Source: Winogradskyella psychrotolerans RS-3
GTDB taxonomy: Bacteria; Bacteroidota; Bacteroidia; Flavobacteriales; Flavobacteriaceae
DNA length: 64,000 nt
Assembly: GCF_000427335.1 (NCBI RefSeq)
Contig: NZ_ATMR01000034.1
Location: 1 to 64,000 of the forward strand
Reading direction: 5' to 3'
Shown: positions 1 to 8,878 of the stretch, in pieces
How positions within the stretch are numbered: position 1 is the stretch's first letter
Layout: the number at the start of each line of letters is the position of its first letter
Position numbers and translations under genes: made by a program
Notes under the pieces: model-generated
Databases searched by the model: none
Told to the model about the DNA's origin: nothing
What the model saw: only the letters and a program-made list of their open reading frames with translations

Positions 1-34
1 TTAGTAGAGCTTTTTTTTTATTACTAATGACTAA

Positions 35-628
35 TTATAGTTTAGCAAATAAGGTATTTAAAGATTTAAAGTCTTTTCGCTTAAAATCAGTGTTATCTCT
101 TTTATTAATATAATTTATCAAATCTTTTTTAGGTCCCGATGTCCAAAAATCATCAATGCTAACGAGTGTATTGTTCTCTTTTATATAAACATCATTTATA
201 ATTTTAGAATCGTAAGGTGCTTCTATTAAATCATAAATTGCAGAATCCTCATCTTTTATATAGAGTTCACGAAACAACTTATCATAACCTTCAATAGCTA
301 CAAATTTGGTTGCTGTAGTTTCACCTTTGTGTGCATTAAATAACGTCACTGAACTTACATCTTCATTAGGAATATAGATACAACCGTCATCAGTACTTAG
401 TATCACTGCGTAGTGTTGATTATCAATGTGATTTAAACTAACAAAACCATTTATAGTTTCATTATTTTTCATGGTAATTTCACCATCATAAAAATCATGA
501 TCTAAATTGGAATAGAAAAATAATTGCTGGTTGAATAGGTCTAAATTTTCATCTTGAGCTAAAGCTTTAGTATTGAATGCTAAAAAACCTAATAGAACAA
601 AAAAGCTGAGATTAATTTTTGAAGTCAT
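35..628 (-). CDS. Secreted hypothetical protein
   Basis: 197 aa. The first ~25 residues form a signal peptide (hydrophobic FFVLLGFLAF, then a likely cut after ALAQ), with no lipobox cysteine, so a soluble periplasmic or exported protein is expected. The rest is acidic, beta-rich and has no motif I recognise. It is transcribed away from the lipoprotein gene starting at 2263 and has a 57-bp gap to it. I do not recognise the family; only the export prediction is supported. Confidence 0.6.
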   Translation of the reverse strand: MTSKINLSFFVLLGFLAFNTKALAQDENLDLFNQQLFFYSNLDHDFYDGEITMKNNETINGFVSLNHIDNQHYAVILSTDDGCIYIPNEDVSSVTLFNAHKGETTATKFVAIEGYDKLFRELYIKDEDSAIYDLIEAPYDSKIINDVYIKENNTLVSIDDFWTSGPKKDLINYINKRDNTDFKRKDFKSLNTLFAKL

Positions 629-685
629 AATGTGGTGTTTTAAAGTTAAACTACTAAAACATATTCAACAATTATTCCAAACTAG

Positions 686-2263
686 TTAATCTTCATCAAA
701 TACTACACTTTGATATGCACCAGCATCTGGAGAAGCAGATCTACTTTTTTCTAAGATATCATTAGGAACTTGAGAAGCAAAAGCAGAAAGTCCAATGCCG
801 TTTGCTCCAGAATCGGCACCAATACGCATCATATTCTCAGAAGAATTCTCAAAATCTGGTTGTTCATTAAATACATTGCCAACATAAAATGATTCATCGT
901 CAAAATCGTAATTACCATTGCCTTGAAGATCGTTGTTATCGAATCGTAGTAAGCAATTTGTAAATTTATAATTGAATATATCTCCTTCATTTTCTAGTAA
1001 AAACTCAGGGTTATCATTACCATAAATGATACAGTTATTAAAGTTTGCTTCTATTAAATCATTGGTGAAAACAGCATTGTTTTCATCAACAATAAAATCA
1101 TTTAAAAGTAGGGCAGGGAATTGCCTAAAACTATTATTCCAGTAATTAGCAATGGTACAATGTGTAAAATTGTATTTTCCACCATACGTTCCTGCAAAAG
1201 AAGATTGTCCAGCATTATTAATAACCAGGTTTTCTGCGCGTATAGAAGTCGCACGTCCTAATATTCCATAACTACTTACATTATAGATTTGAGAATTCCT
1301 TATCGTTAATTTATTGTTTGTAGCATTTTGATCACCTTCAGACAATACACCAATAGTCGCATTTTTTATAGTGGCGTAATTAATGGTGTTGTTTTCACTT
1401 CCATTAAACAACCAAATGGTGCCCCATTGACCAGGAATATCTTCGTAAAGTGGTTCTAAACGATCGCCTTCTAAAATAACTTCATTTTCTAAAGTCTCTT
1501 GGTCTGTACTTAATGCACCATTTATATTTAAGGATCCATTGTTAGTTACAATAATTCCAGAATCCGCATGAAAGTGCACACGTGCTCCGGCCTCCATAGT
1601 TAAGGTTTTACCTGCACCAACGCCTGCGTAACCATAAATAACATATGGTTTTTCATTAGTAAAGGTTAGTTCATCATCCGCAAGAAAACGACCTTGTAAT
1701 GTGGTTTCGTCTGGTGTGCCATCTCCATCAACATCAAAACTTAGCGTTTCAACAATACCAGTCACAGCATCTTTACTTGGGTAAATAAAAACAGCATCTT
1801 TAACTAAGGTTACAACATCGATATCTTGTTGATTATTTCCAGAATCGAAAAGAATTTTATCCGTATATAAAAACTGATTTTCTAAACCTCCTAAAGTTGA
1901 AATATCAATTGTAGTTTCAATAAAAATAAACAAACTGTCTTTTGCTAATAATTCTACATCTTCAAAGAATTTACCTTCTTGAGCACCTTCTAATCCTGTA
2001 GTGCCATCAATATTCATTCTGTAACGTGAATTCACACCATTTTCGAATTGTATGGTCGGAATTACAATATCGTCATCACTGCGATTATAAACTTTAAGGT
2101 TATATGTGCTAGAACCAATATTTGTAAAAACAGTATCTAAATAAATGGTGTCTTTTGCAAACTCTAGTTGGCCTTTGCTTGGAGTAAATTCAAAATCGTT
2201 ACGACAAGAACTCCAAAAAATTAAAATTCCGAAACAGAGAAAAAATGATAGCAATCGCTTCAT
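686..2263 (-). CDS. Beta-helix surface lipoprotein, unknown function
   Basis: 525 aa with an SPII signal: hydrophobic LLSFFLCFGILIFW then SSC at about residue 20 (lipobox). Residues ~30-150 look like an Ig-like beta-sandwich that contains IGSSTYNLKVYN; residues ~210-480 are asparagine-rich short beta repeats (for example NNTINYATIKNATIGV) of the right-handed parallel beta-helix type. This architecture recurs in Bacteroidota outer-membrane lipoproteins of unknown function. No catalytic residues of pectate lyases are recognisable, so an enzyme activity is not claimed. Start chosen at the signal peptide methionine. Confidence 0.65.
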   Translation of the reverse strand: MKRLLSFFLCFGILIFWSSCRNDFEFTPSKGQLEFAKDTIYLDTVFTNIGSSTYNLKVYNRSDDDIVIPTIQFENGVNSRYRMNIDGTTGLEGAQEGKFFEDVELLAKDSLFIFIETTIDISTLGGLENQFLYTDKILFDSGNNQQDIDVVTLVKDAVFIYPSKDAVTGIVETLSFDVDGDGTPDETTLQGRFLADDELTFTNEKPYVIYGYAGVGAGKTLTMEAGARVHFHADSGIIVTNNGSLNINGALSTDQETLENEVILEGDRLEPLYEDIPGQWGTIWLFNGSENNTINYATIKNATIGVLSEGDQNATNNKLTIRNSQIYNVSSYGILGRATSIRAENLVINNAGQSSFAGTYGGKYNFTHCTIANYWNNSFRQFPALLLNDFIVDENNAVFTNDLIEANFNNCIIYGNDNPEFLLENEGDIFNYKFTNCLLRFDNNDLQGNGNYDFDDESFYVGNVFNEQPDFENSSENMMRIGADSGANGIGLSAFASQVPNDILEKSRSASPDAGAYQSVVFDED

Positions 2264-2348
2264 AAGTAATAAATATAATTAAGGCTTAAAAATATAACTT
2301 TTGAAGTTAGGATTTATTATAGTTGCCTATAAATATATGAAGATTATC

Positions 2349-2368
2349 ATTCCTGCGAAAGCAGGAAT
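2349..2368. repeat. Dispersed hairpin repeat ATTCCTGC-GAAA-GCAGGAAT
   Basis: Perfect 8-bp inverted repeat around a GAAA loop between the genes starting at 2263 and ending at 2416. A degenerate second copy (one arm altered) lies at 50336-50355, and a partial arm follows at about 2387-2395. A small dispersed intergenic palindrome; it may also act as terminator for the gene ending at 2416. Confidence 0.7.
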
Positions 2369-2415
2369 CCACTCGTTAATATATGAGATTCCTGCCTTGT
2401 CATCAATGTGAGCTG

Positions 2416-3189
2416 TTAATCTTTATTTTTCTTAACGCTCTTTTCGCCATATTCATCCAATAGTATTAAGAATAGCTGACTATTTACCACTAGCTCTTCT
2501 AAGAATTGCATTTTGTTTTCTTCTTTAAGAAGTTTAGAACTCATTTGCTTGGCATCGCAAAAATCAAAAAATAGATATTTCCTGTCTTCCGGAATTTTTA
2601 AATTATCAGTTATTAATTGTGTATTAAAAAATGAACTAGTAGTAAATAAGGAGTCCATTTGCGTATAGGTAATCGGTTGATACGTTGGTGCGATGTACTT
2701 ATCCTTCTTTTTTAGAAGATTAGCAACTAAGTCAATAATAGCAAAGAGATCTGGACCGTAAGCAGATGCTGCAGGTTTGTATTTTTCTGGATGATTTTTT
2801 ATGTCTTCCTGAATGATATTTTTAAGTTCCGTATTGTATGTTTCTTCTACAAAAACGGGTTGTTCTGGTGCTGCTTTTACTTCAACTTCATCGAGTTCTG
2901 TGAGTATTTCTTTAAGTTCAAAAACGGCTGTGCCATCAAAATGATACGCTTGTAAGGCAATAGTTTTTGGGTGATAGAATACGGACTCAATAGAAATGGT
3001 ATCTGTCACTTTAGCTTCGAGGCTAAAATTACCGTTGTTATTTGTTACCGTAACCCGGTTTTGTGTTTTATTGAAAACTTTTACATTTTTAACGGTTCCG
3101 CTAGCATCATATACTTTTCCATTTAAAGTTTGAGAAAAGTGTAAGAGAGGTAGACCTAATAAAAAGAATAGAATAGTAATTTTACGCAT
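2416..3189 (-). CDS. Secreted carboxypeptidase-regulatory-like domain protein
   Basis: 257 aa. Signal peptide ends near LLHFSQ (residue ~20). Residues ~20-95 (TLNGKVYDASGTVKNVKVFN, later TNNNGNFSLEA) match the carboxypeptidase regulatory-like beta-sandwich found at the N-terminus of Bacteroidota TonB receptors, but here no plug or barrel follows; the C-terminal ~150 residues are helical and unrecognised. Such stand-alone proteins are common in Bacteroidota and their role is unknown. The gene is followed at a distance by the hairpin at 2349. Confidence 0.6.
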   Translation of the reverse strand: MRKITILFFLLGLPLLHFSQTLNGKVYDASGTVKNVKVFNKTQNRVTVTNNNGNFSLEAKVTDTISIESVFYHPKTIALQAYHFDGTAVFELKEILTELDEVEVKAAPEQPVFVEETYNTELKNIIQEDIKNHPEKYKPAASAYGPDLFAIIDLVANLLKKKDKYIAPTYQPITYTQMDSLFTTSSFFNTQLITDNLKIPEDRKYLFFDFCDAKQMSSKLLKEENKMQFLEELVVNSQLFLILLDEYGEKSVKKNKD

Positions 3190-3272
3190 ACTTGATTTGA
3201 TTGATGCGTTAAAGTAAAGTGATTAAGTTGAAAGCAATCTGCGTTTTAAAAAAACTTTAACCTAATAAAATG

Positions 3273-3662
3273 TTAATTAAAAAGCTCACCAATTTCTGGA
3301 GGTATACGCGTAGGACGCTGTGTTTTAGAATCCATCAGACACCATTTTGCTTTAGAGCTTACAATCAATTGTTGGGTTTTGACATTGGTAATTTCGACAT
3401 GTCTTATAGTACTAACACCTGCAACTTTTGGAACATACGTCTTTAATAAAAGTTGGTCTCCAAGCAAAGCCGGACTTTTATACTCTATATAATGATTCAC
3501 CAAAAACCAAGAATAGGTTTCTAAAATATCTTTTGTAGCATAGGCGAGCCAATGGTCCTTAGCAATATCTTGAACCCATTGCACATAGCGTACATTGTTT
3601 ACATGGTTAAGATCATCTATATCATCTTCAGTAACGGTAATGGTTTTTTCGAATACGTGCAC
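3273..3662 (-). CDS. Acyl-CoA thioesterase, hotdog fold
   Basis: 129 aa, the normal length for single-hotdog thioesterases of the 4-hydroxybenzoyl-CoA thioesterase/FcbC-YbgC type. The N-terminus carries the family signature DLNHVNNVRYVQWVQD (active-site region, residues ~17-32), followed by the hotdog helix. Expected to hydrolyse acyl-CoA thioesters in the cytosol; the substrate cannot be told. It sits 8 bp from the stop of the glutamine cyclotransferase gene and is probably co-transcribed with it. Confidence 0.75.
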   Translation of the reverse strand: MHVFEKTITVTEDDIDDLNHVNNVRYVQWVQDIAKDHWLAYATKDILETYSWFLVNHYIEYKSPALLGDQLLLKTYVPKVAGVSTIRHVEITNVKTQQLIVSSKAKWCLMDSKTQRPTRIPPEIGELFN

Positions 3663-3669
3663 AGTGCTA

Positions 3670-4698
3670 TTATTGTTTCATTATTTTAACCTCAAAAAGC
3701 TTGTCCCAGTTTTTTCCTGTTACAAAAATAGTTTTGCGTTCTGGGTGGTAAGCAATACCGTTTAAAACATCTAATTCAGGATGTTGTGTGACTAGTTTTC
3801 TTAAAGGTTTAAAGTCTATAACACCTTCAACTCCTCCTGTTGTTGGGTTAATGATAAGGACACCATTACGTTGGTAAATATTGGCGAAAATCTTTCCGTC
3901 AATCCATTCCATTTCATTTAAGTTCGCGATGACACCTTTTTCAGTATAGACTTCAATATGGCCTTTTTCGCTAAGATCATCAGGATTTAAAAAATAGATT
4001 TTCTCTGTACCATCAGATTTATAAAGTGTTTCACCATCATTACAAATGCCCCATCCTTCCTTACTCGTTTGATAATTAAATGTTTTTACCTTTTCAAAAG
4101 TATTCACATCGTACACAAAGCCTATTTTTGCTTGCCATGTTAATTGGTAGATGTTATCATTTAAAATGGTTAAGCCTTCTCCAAAATATTGGTCTTCTAA
4201 GTTGATGTTTTTTAAGACTTCGCCAGTTTCAAAATTTAGCTTTCTAAGTTTCGATTCTTTTCGCTGACCTGTGCTTTCATATAATTCACCATTGTAAAAT
4301 TCCAAACCTTGCGTATAAGATGTAATATCGTGAGGGTAGGTGTTTATAACTTCATACTTGTAATAAGAAGGAATTATGTTATTAAAAACCTGAATAGATT
4401 TAGTAATTGTTTCCGTTTTATCTTCAAAATTAACTATTGCAGTGATTTCTTTTTTACCTAAAGTAATCTGATCTAAAACATCATTACTTTCAATCGGTTT
4501 ACCATTTAGCTGATAACTTACGTTAGTGATCTCTAAATTCTTGGGATTATCTATTGAAAGCTTCAGTGTATCACCAAGCATTAAAGATTTTACCGATGTA
4601 TTTATCGATAAACTTGAAATTTTTGAAGCATTTGTTTCACCGCAATTGGATAAAATTAAGCTTAAAGATAAGAGAATGAAATATTTAGAAATATGCAT
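3670..4698 (-). CDS. Glutaminyl-peptide cyclotransferase, lipoprotein
   Basis: 342 aa from the ATG at 4698; the reading frame extends 8 codons further, but the lipoprotein signal (MHISKYFILLSLSLILSNC) fixes this start. The mature part is a plant/bacterial-type glutamine cyclotransferase beta-propeller: SYTQGLEFYNGELYESTG, then GEGLTILNDNIYQLTW, NEMEWIDGKIFANIY and LNGIAYHPE blades are typical. Family activity: cyclises N-terminal glutamine to pyroglutamate on exported proteins. Residues ~25-90 form an extra Ig-like domain common in Bacteroidota members. Confidence 0.8.
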   Translation of the reverse strand: MHISKYFILLSLSLILSNCGETNASKISSLSINTSVKSLMLGDTLKLSIDNPKNLEITNVSYQLNGKPIESNDVLDQITLGKKEITAIVNFEDKTETITKSIQVFNNIIPSYYKYEVINTYPHDITSYTQGLEFYNGELYESTGQRKESKLRKLNFETGEVLKNINLEDQYFGEGLTILNDNIYQLTWQAKIGFVYDVNTFEKVKTFNYQTSKEGWGICNDGETLYKSDGTEKIYFLNPDDLSEKGHIEVYTEKGVIANLNEMEWIDGKIFANIYQRNGVLIINPTTGGVEGVIDFKPLRKLVTQHPELDVLNGIAYHPERKTIFVTGKNWDKLFEVKIMKQ

Positions 4699-4752
4699 AA
4701 TGTCTGTTTGAATTTTTAGCAAGTTATTAAATAAAATTCAGTTTAAAAATCA

Positions 4753-4782
4753 TTGCGTAAGTATTAAAAGATTGTATCTTTG
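4753..4782 (+). promoter_or_regulatory. Bacteroidota-type promoter of the SRP RNA
   Basis: A -33 TTG (4753-4755) and a -7 box TATCTTTG (4775-4782) that fits TAnnTTTG exactly are separated by 19 bp, and the SRP RNA 5' end follows 5 bp downstream. This is the primary-sigma promoter layout of Bacteroidota. Confidence 0.75.
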
Positions 4783-4787
4783 CACCT

Positions 4788-4888
4788 GGCAAGTCCTACA
4801 CAACCAGCTCCTGTTGAACCCTCCAGGGCGGGAACGCAGCAAAGGTAAATGGTCGTAGCGGTGTGATGTAGGTAGCTTGCCTTTTTTT
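4788..4888 (+). ncRNA. ffs: Signal recognition particle RNA, small (4.5S) type
   Basis: The closing helix GGCAAG (4788-4793) pairs with CTTGCC (4876-4881) and is followed by seven T. The apical part holds the conserved SRP hairpin, with CCTCCAGGGCGGGAACGCAG and the downstream AGCAAAGGTAA loop recognised by Ffh. Length ~94-100 nt as in other small bacterial SRP RNAs. It scaffolds Ffh for co-translational membrane targeting. It has its own promoter and a second, strong hairpin terminator 15 bp downstream. Confidence 0.93.
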
Positions 4889-4902
4889 GTGCCCTAAAGT
4901 CA

Positions 4903-4935
4903 AATCTTGAACGCCTCGGCGAATCGAGATTTTTT
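4903..4935 (+). terminator. Rho-independent terminator after SRP RNA
   Basis: AATCTTGA (4903-4910) pairs with TCGAGATT (4924-4931, one G-U), with an inner GCC/GGC stem, followed by a run of T. Confidence 0.7.
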
Positions 4936-5029
4936 CAGTTTATATAGGTTCTAATCGCGGTTAGCCTAGTCTTAAAAGGTCTACTAATTTCAGAATTTGT
5001 ATTTTCGACATTATAATTTATAAAACAGT

Positions 5030-5833
5030 ATGTCTAAAGTTGTATTAATAACAGGTGGTTCTTCAGGAATAGGAAAATCTGTTGGTGAATTTCTTCAAAC
5101 CAAAGGATTTAAAGTTTATGGCACAAGCAGGAATCCTGATCGGTATCCGAATAGTAAATTTCCTATTGTAGCGTTAGATGTTACAAAGCCTGAAACGATT
5201 TCTAATTGTGTTGCAGAATTATTAACATACGAATCTCGAATAGATGTACTCTTAAATAATGCAGGTGCAGGTATTACTGGACCTATAGAAGAGATTCCTG
5301 ATGCAGAAATTAAACGCAATTTTGAAACTAATTTATTTGGCCCCATAAATATGATTAAGGCTGTTTTGCCTACGATGAGACAGCAAAATTCTGGCTTAAT
5401 TATTAATGTGACCTCAATTGCAGGTTATATGGGATTACCATATAGAGGAGTTTATAGCGCTAGTAAAGGAGCATTGGAGCTAATTACCGAAGCCTTTAGA
5501 ATGGAATTGAAAGGGTTTCATATTAATATGACCAATGTTGCTCCTGGTGATTTTGCTACTAATATAGCTGCTGGACGTTATCATGCGCCTGCTTTAGAAG
5601 ATTCTCCTTACAAAGCAACCTACGGAAAAACTTTGGGTATGATGGACGAGCATGTGGATAGTGGTAGTGATCCTAAACAAATGGCAGAAGCGATTTATAA
5701 AATCATTCAGACTAAAAATCCGAAAATCCATTATAAGGTTGGAGCCTTTATGCAAAAGTTTTCAATTGTTTTAAAACGCATACTTCCAGATTCAACTTAC
5801 GAGAAGTTATTGATGAATCATTATAAGTTGTAG
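5030..5833 (+). CDS. Short-chain dehydrogenase/reductase (SDR)
   Basis: 267 aa classical SDR. The N-terminal Rossmann motif is ITGGSSGIGKSVGEF (TGxxxGIG), followed by DV in the cofactor pocket region, NNAGAG at ~80, catalytic Ser in VTSIAGYMG and Tyr/Lys in YSASKGAL (~150). This is an NAD(P)-dependent oxidoreductase; the substrate is not predictable. The C-terminal tail (FMQKFSIVLKRILPDSTYEKLL) resembles the membrane-associated retinol-dehydrogenase-like subgroup. Single gene, preceded by the SRP RNA terminator. Confidence 0.8.
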   Translation: MSKVVLITGGSSGIGKSVGEFLQTKGFKVYGTSRNPDRYPNSKFPIVALDVTKPETISNCVAELLTYESRIDVLLNNAGAGITGPIEEIPDAEIKRNFETNLFGPINMIKAVLPTMRQQNSGLIINVTSIAGYMGLPYRGVYSASKGALELITEAFRMELKGFHINMTNVAPGDFATNIAAGRYHAPALEDSPYKATYGKTLGMMDEHVDSGSDPKQMAEAIYKIIQTKNPKIHYKVGAFMQKFSIVLKRILPDSTYEKLLMNHYKL

Positions 5834-5877
5834 GTATTGTGGTACATTATTTGAGGTGTAAAACCAAATCAACCAGA

Positions 5878-6290
5878 ATGAAACGCTTTAAAATTCTTCC
5901 TATTGTAGTTTGTTTTTATGCTTTGGATGCGAAGATATTATAGAGTGTATAATTAACAAAAGACCCGAAATACCTAATAAATCTTTTGGTGTCGGTTATG
6001 TTAATAATTACTATTACGAAGAGTTGACTTCAGAAATTAAAAATGAGCCTAACGACGATGATTATGGCTATACCTATGAAATCTATGGAGACTTACCAGA
6101 TGGTTTAGAGACATTCACTAATTTTAGAACATTATCGATAGAAGGAACAGCACGGACTTCAGGAACTTTTACATTTAAGGTTTATCTCTATGTTGATCCA
6201 CCTGAGTATTATGATGAAGATTCTGAGCAATACGAAGATTCTTTGTGTGCCTATTCTACTTCAAAAGAGTTTACTATAATTGTCAATTAG
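5878..6290 (+). CDS. Putative Ig-like lipoprotein, frame broken in signal peptide
   Basis: The ATG at 5878 begins MKRFKILPIVVC, then the frame runs out. Adding one T to the T5 run at 5913-5917 continues it as FLCFGC-EDI, a complete lipoprotein signal with lipobox, and leads into the open frame to 6290. The mature part holds LPDGLETF and IEGTARTSGTFTFKVYL, the pattern of putative Ig (He_PIG-like) domains. A one-base sequencing loss is most likely because the same defect recurs in this window; a phase-variable tract is less likely with only five T. Confidence 0.55.
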
Positions 6291-6391
6291 AGGTTTTTGT
6301 TAATATATTCTGAAAAATCATTTCTTTAAATGTGAGCTTAAAGTTGTAAATTCGCCACAACTAAAAACACAATAATTCAAAATCATATTAC

Positions 6392-7045
6392 ATGAAATTT
6401 TTTATCGATACAGCAAACCTAGAGCAGATTAAAGACGCTCAAGATATGGGTATTTTAGATGGTGTTACAACAAACCCATCATTAATGGCTAAAGAAGGCA
6501 TTACAGGAACAGATAATATTATGAAGCATTATGTGGATATCTGTAATATTGTAGAAGGTGATGTTTCTGCAGAAGTCATATCTACAGATTTTGAAGGCAT
6601 GGTAAGGGAAGGTGAGGCCTTAGCAGAATTGCACGATCAGATTGTGGTAAAATTACCAATGATTAAAGATGGCATTAAGGCTTGTAAGTATTTTTCGGAT
6701 AGGGGAATTAAAACAAACGTAACCTTAGTATTCTCTCCTGGTCAGGCATTATTAGCGGCTAAAGCAGGTGCAACATATGTATCTCCTTTTATTGGTCGTT
6801 TAGATGATATCTCTACAGATGGTTTAAACCTTATCGCTGAGATTCGTCATATCTATGATAACTATTCTTTTGAAACTCAAATATTAGCAGCTTCTGTACG
6901 TCATACAATGCACGTTATAGATTGCGCTAAATTGGGTGCAGACGTTATGACAGGACCTTTAAGTTCTATCACCGGATTACTTAGACATCCATTAACAGAT
7001 AGTGGTTTAGAAAAGTTCTTAGCAGATTATAAGAAAGGAAATTAA
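6392..7045 (+). CDS. fsa: Fructose-6-phosphate aldolase / TalC-type transaldolase
   Basis: 217 aa, the short transaldolase form. [17 protein letters not shown] and [14 protein letters not shown] are the family N-terminal signatures; the Schiff-base lysine lies in [13 protein letters not shown] (~84-96), and [10 protein letters not shown] is also conserved. Cytosolic TIM barrel acting in the non-oxidative pentose phosphate pathway or on fructose-6-phosphate. Sequence alone does not separate transaldolase from F6P aldolase activity in this subfamily. Confidence 0.85.
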   Translation: MKFFIDTANLEQIKDAQDMGILDGVTTNPSLMAKEGITGTDNIMKHYVDICNIVEGDVSAEVISTDFEGMVREGEALAELHDQIVVKLPMIKDGIKACKYFSDRGIKTNVTLVFSPGQALLAAKAGATYVSPFIGRLDDISTDGLNLIAEIRHIYDNYSFETQILAASVRHTMHVIDCAKLGADVMTGPLSSITGLLRHPLTDSGLEKFLADYKKGN

Positions 7046-7064
7046 ATAAATTTCTACAACAGTT

Positions 7065-8525
7065 TTAAAGAGCATCTTGTTTTACAATAAGATGCTTTTG
7101 TTGTAATAACTCCTCAAGGGTTTCGTTAAACTCAGAGTTGAAGATGTTAGCATTAGGATGTAAAATGATACCATTTTCATCAACAATAATACACTTGTTT
7201 AAATAATTGACGGCTAAAGTTTTACGTGCTGCTTTTGAATTCTTAAATTTAAATTCATTAATCGTAGGGAAGTTATAGTTCTCAATAATATTCTTCCAGA
7301 ATTTATCATTATTGTCATTCACATTAATAGAGATAAAATCAGTCTGAGGAAAATTCGCTTTCAACTTGTCTACCATATAATGACTATTTTTATATTGCGA
7401 TTTAGAATTAGAAGACCAGAAATATATAATCGTAGGTTTTGTAATAATCGAATTTATAAAATGTTCTGTGTCATTATAATTTACAATAGAAATGTTAGGC
7501 AACGGATTACCTTGACGTAGCAATTTTAAAGAAGATACTAAATCATTCATGTATAATTTATCCTCCTCGTTAGTGCTTTTTTCTAAGTAATAATTAAGCA
7601 CTTCATTGGCTTCATCTTCAGTGTGATTATAGCTGATATATTCTCGTGCTTTATATTTTAATAAATTATTTTTAATAATTGGATCTGAAATAATACTATC
7701 AATTAAATCTAATTTAGACTTATTGTAATCCATCGCATGTCTATTAAACTTACTATGATAAGCGTTATTCTTATAATAATCGTGAATAGCCAGATTATCT
7801 ATATGAGAAAATAAGAATCGATTATAAGCAAAGAACCGACTTAAATGTGTGGCATTGTAATCGATATTTTTTCTATGTCCGAAAAAGCCTTCTGGTAAAT
7901 CTTTAATGTGAATTAATTTATTGTTGCCAAAATAAGCGAATGGATAAATTTCTTTGTCAGCATAGGCATTGTAGTTAATATTGGCTTCTATAATAGATTT
8001 GAAGAATTCTGATTCTTCATTTCGAATTAAAAATTGGTGAAACTCATTTAATTGCATTTGTCGTCTGTTTTCAACAAATTCATTAAAAACTTCAGGTTCC
8101 ATCTTAGAATATTTCACTAATTGTTTCGCTTCTTTTTCATTAGATAAATAGGTCTTAAGAAGGTAGTTGTTCTTTTTGGCACCGTTTCCTGTAAATACTA
8201 AAGACTCATCAAAATCATAAGTATTTAGTCTAAACATTATACTATCATTAGGCTCTAACAATAACATTTGGTATTCGCCACCATGAGTTAAAGAGTATAA
8301 CCCCGGATGAAGATTATCTATTTTAAAAATAAATCGATTATTAGTATCTAAAGTAATAGAATCTAAAACCTGCCCATTAGTATTATAGAGTATAACACTA
8401 TTGTTTTTAGGATTGATAATTTCACCACCAATATAGGCATAGTCACTAGTGTTTCCACCTTTGAATTGACATCCAAAAATAGTTGATAACAAGGCAACAG
8501 TAAGAACTATACGGAGGGTTTGCAT
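7065..8525 (-). CDS. TlpA-like lipoprotein lacking the CXXC motif
   Basis: 486 aa. SPII signal with lipobox FGC at about residue 19. Residues ~30-130 form a DUF4369-like beta domain (IINPKNNSVILYN, SLTHGGEYQMLLLEPNDSI); the middle is helical; residues ~340-480 resemble a thioredoxin-like fold (TIIYFWSSNSKSQY, then DFISINVND). The position of the redox CXXC holds SNSK, so it cannot act as an ordinary thiol oxidoreductase. Bacteroidota have many such paralogues. Ends 19 bp after the convergent aldolase gene. Confidence 0.6.
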   Translation of the reverse strand: MQTLRIVLTVALLSTIFGCQFKGGNTSDYAYIGGEIINPKNNSVILYNTNGQVLDSITLDTNNRFIFKIDNLHPGLYSLTHGGEYQMLLLEPNDSIMFRLNTYDFDESLVFTGNGAKKNNYLLKTYLSNEKEAKQLVKYSKMEPEVFNEFVENRRQMQLNEFHQFLIRNEESEFFKSIIEANINYNAYADKEIYPFAYFGNNKLIHIKDLPEGFFGHRKNIDYNATHLSRFFAYNRFLFSHIDNLAIHDYYKNNAYHSKFNRHAMDYNKSKLDLIDSIISDPIIKNNLLKYKAREYISYNHTEDEANEVLNYYLEKSTNEEDKLYMNDLVSSLKLLRQGNPLPNISIVNYNDTEHFINSIITKPTIIYFWSSNSKSQYKNSHYMVDKLKANFPQTDFISINVNDNNDKFWKNIIENYNFPTINEFKFKNSKAARKTLAVNYLNKCIIVDENGIILHPNANIFNSEFNETLEELLQQKHLIVKQDAL

Positions 8526-8878
8526 GTAGAATTTATAATAGTTTAGAAAACAAAAATATAGGATGCTTTACGCATCTGCTGTTAATACCTCGTTAAATCT
8601 TACGAGTAAGTCTTATAATTTCAATGAAATGCATAAATCTTAGATATGTTGCAGCTCGTTAGCTTTATTATTAGAGCCTTCAATAGCTTGAGTTGAGTTC
8701 TGTTTTTGAACCTAAGTACAGAAATGAGATTCAGAATCATCTTTCAATTTAAATTTTACCACTTTTTTAAGATTCATAATGCCGTAAAATAGCAGATTTT
8801 GCGTTTAATTTTCTACTTTTGCAATCTCAAAAATTCGCCTTCATTTATAATAAGGTTAATAGATTAAAATTTAAAGAC
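8526..8878. other. Intergenic region between divergent genes
   Basis: 353 bp with no gene seen on either strand. It holds a -7 box TACTTTTG (8814-8821, TAnnTTTG) for the ABC-F gene, without a well-spaced TTG -33. The implied transcript start (~8827) lies downstream of 8819, supporting translation from 8879 rather than the longer frame. A short palindrome CTCGT/ACGAG lies near 8590. Nothing else is recognisable. Confidence 0.5.

Noticed and set aside
5913..5917. Phase-variable T tract in the lipoprotein signal peptide
   Set aside because: Five T is too short for typical slipped-strand switching, and single-base losses are general in this window.
7065..8525. Functional thiol-disulfide oxidoreductase
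   Set aside because: The CXXC position reads SNSK, so no redox cysteines are present.
8797..8821. Full -33/-7 promoter pair before the ABC-F gene
   Set aside because: TTTTG at 8797-8801 is only 12 bp from TACTTTTG; Bacteroidota spacing is near 19 bp. Only the -7 box is kept.
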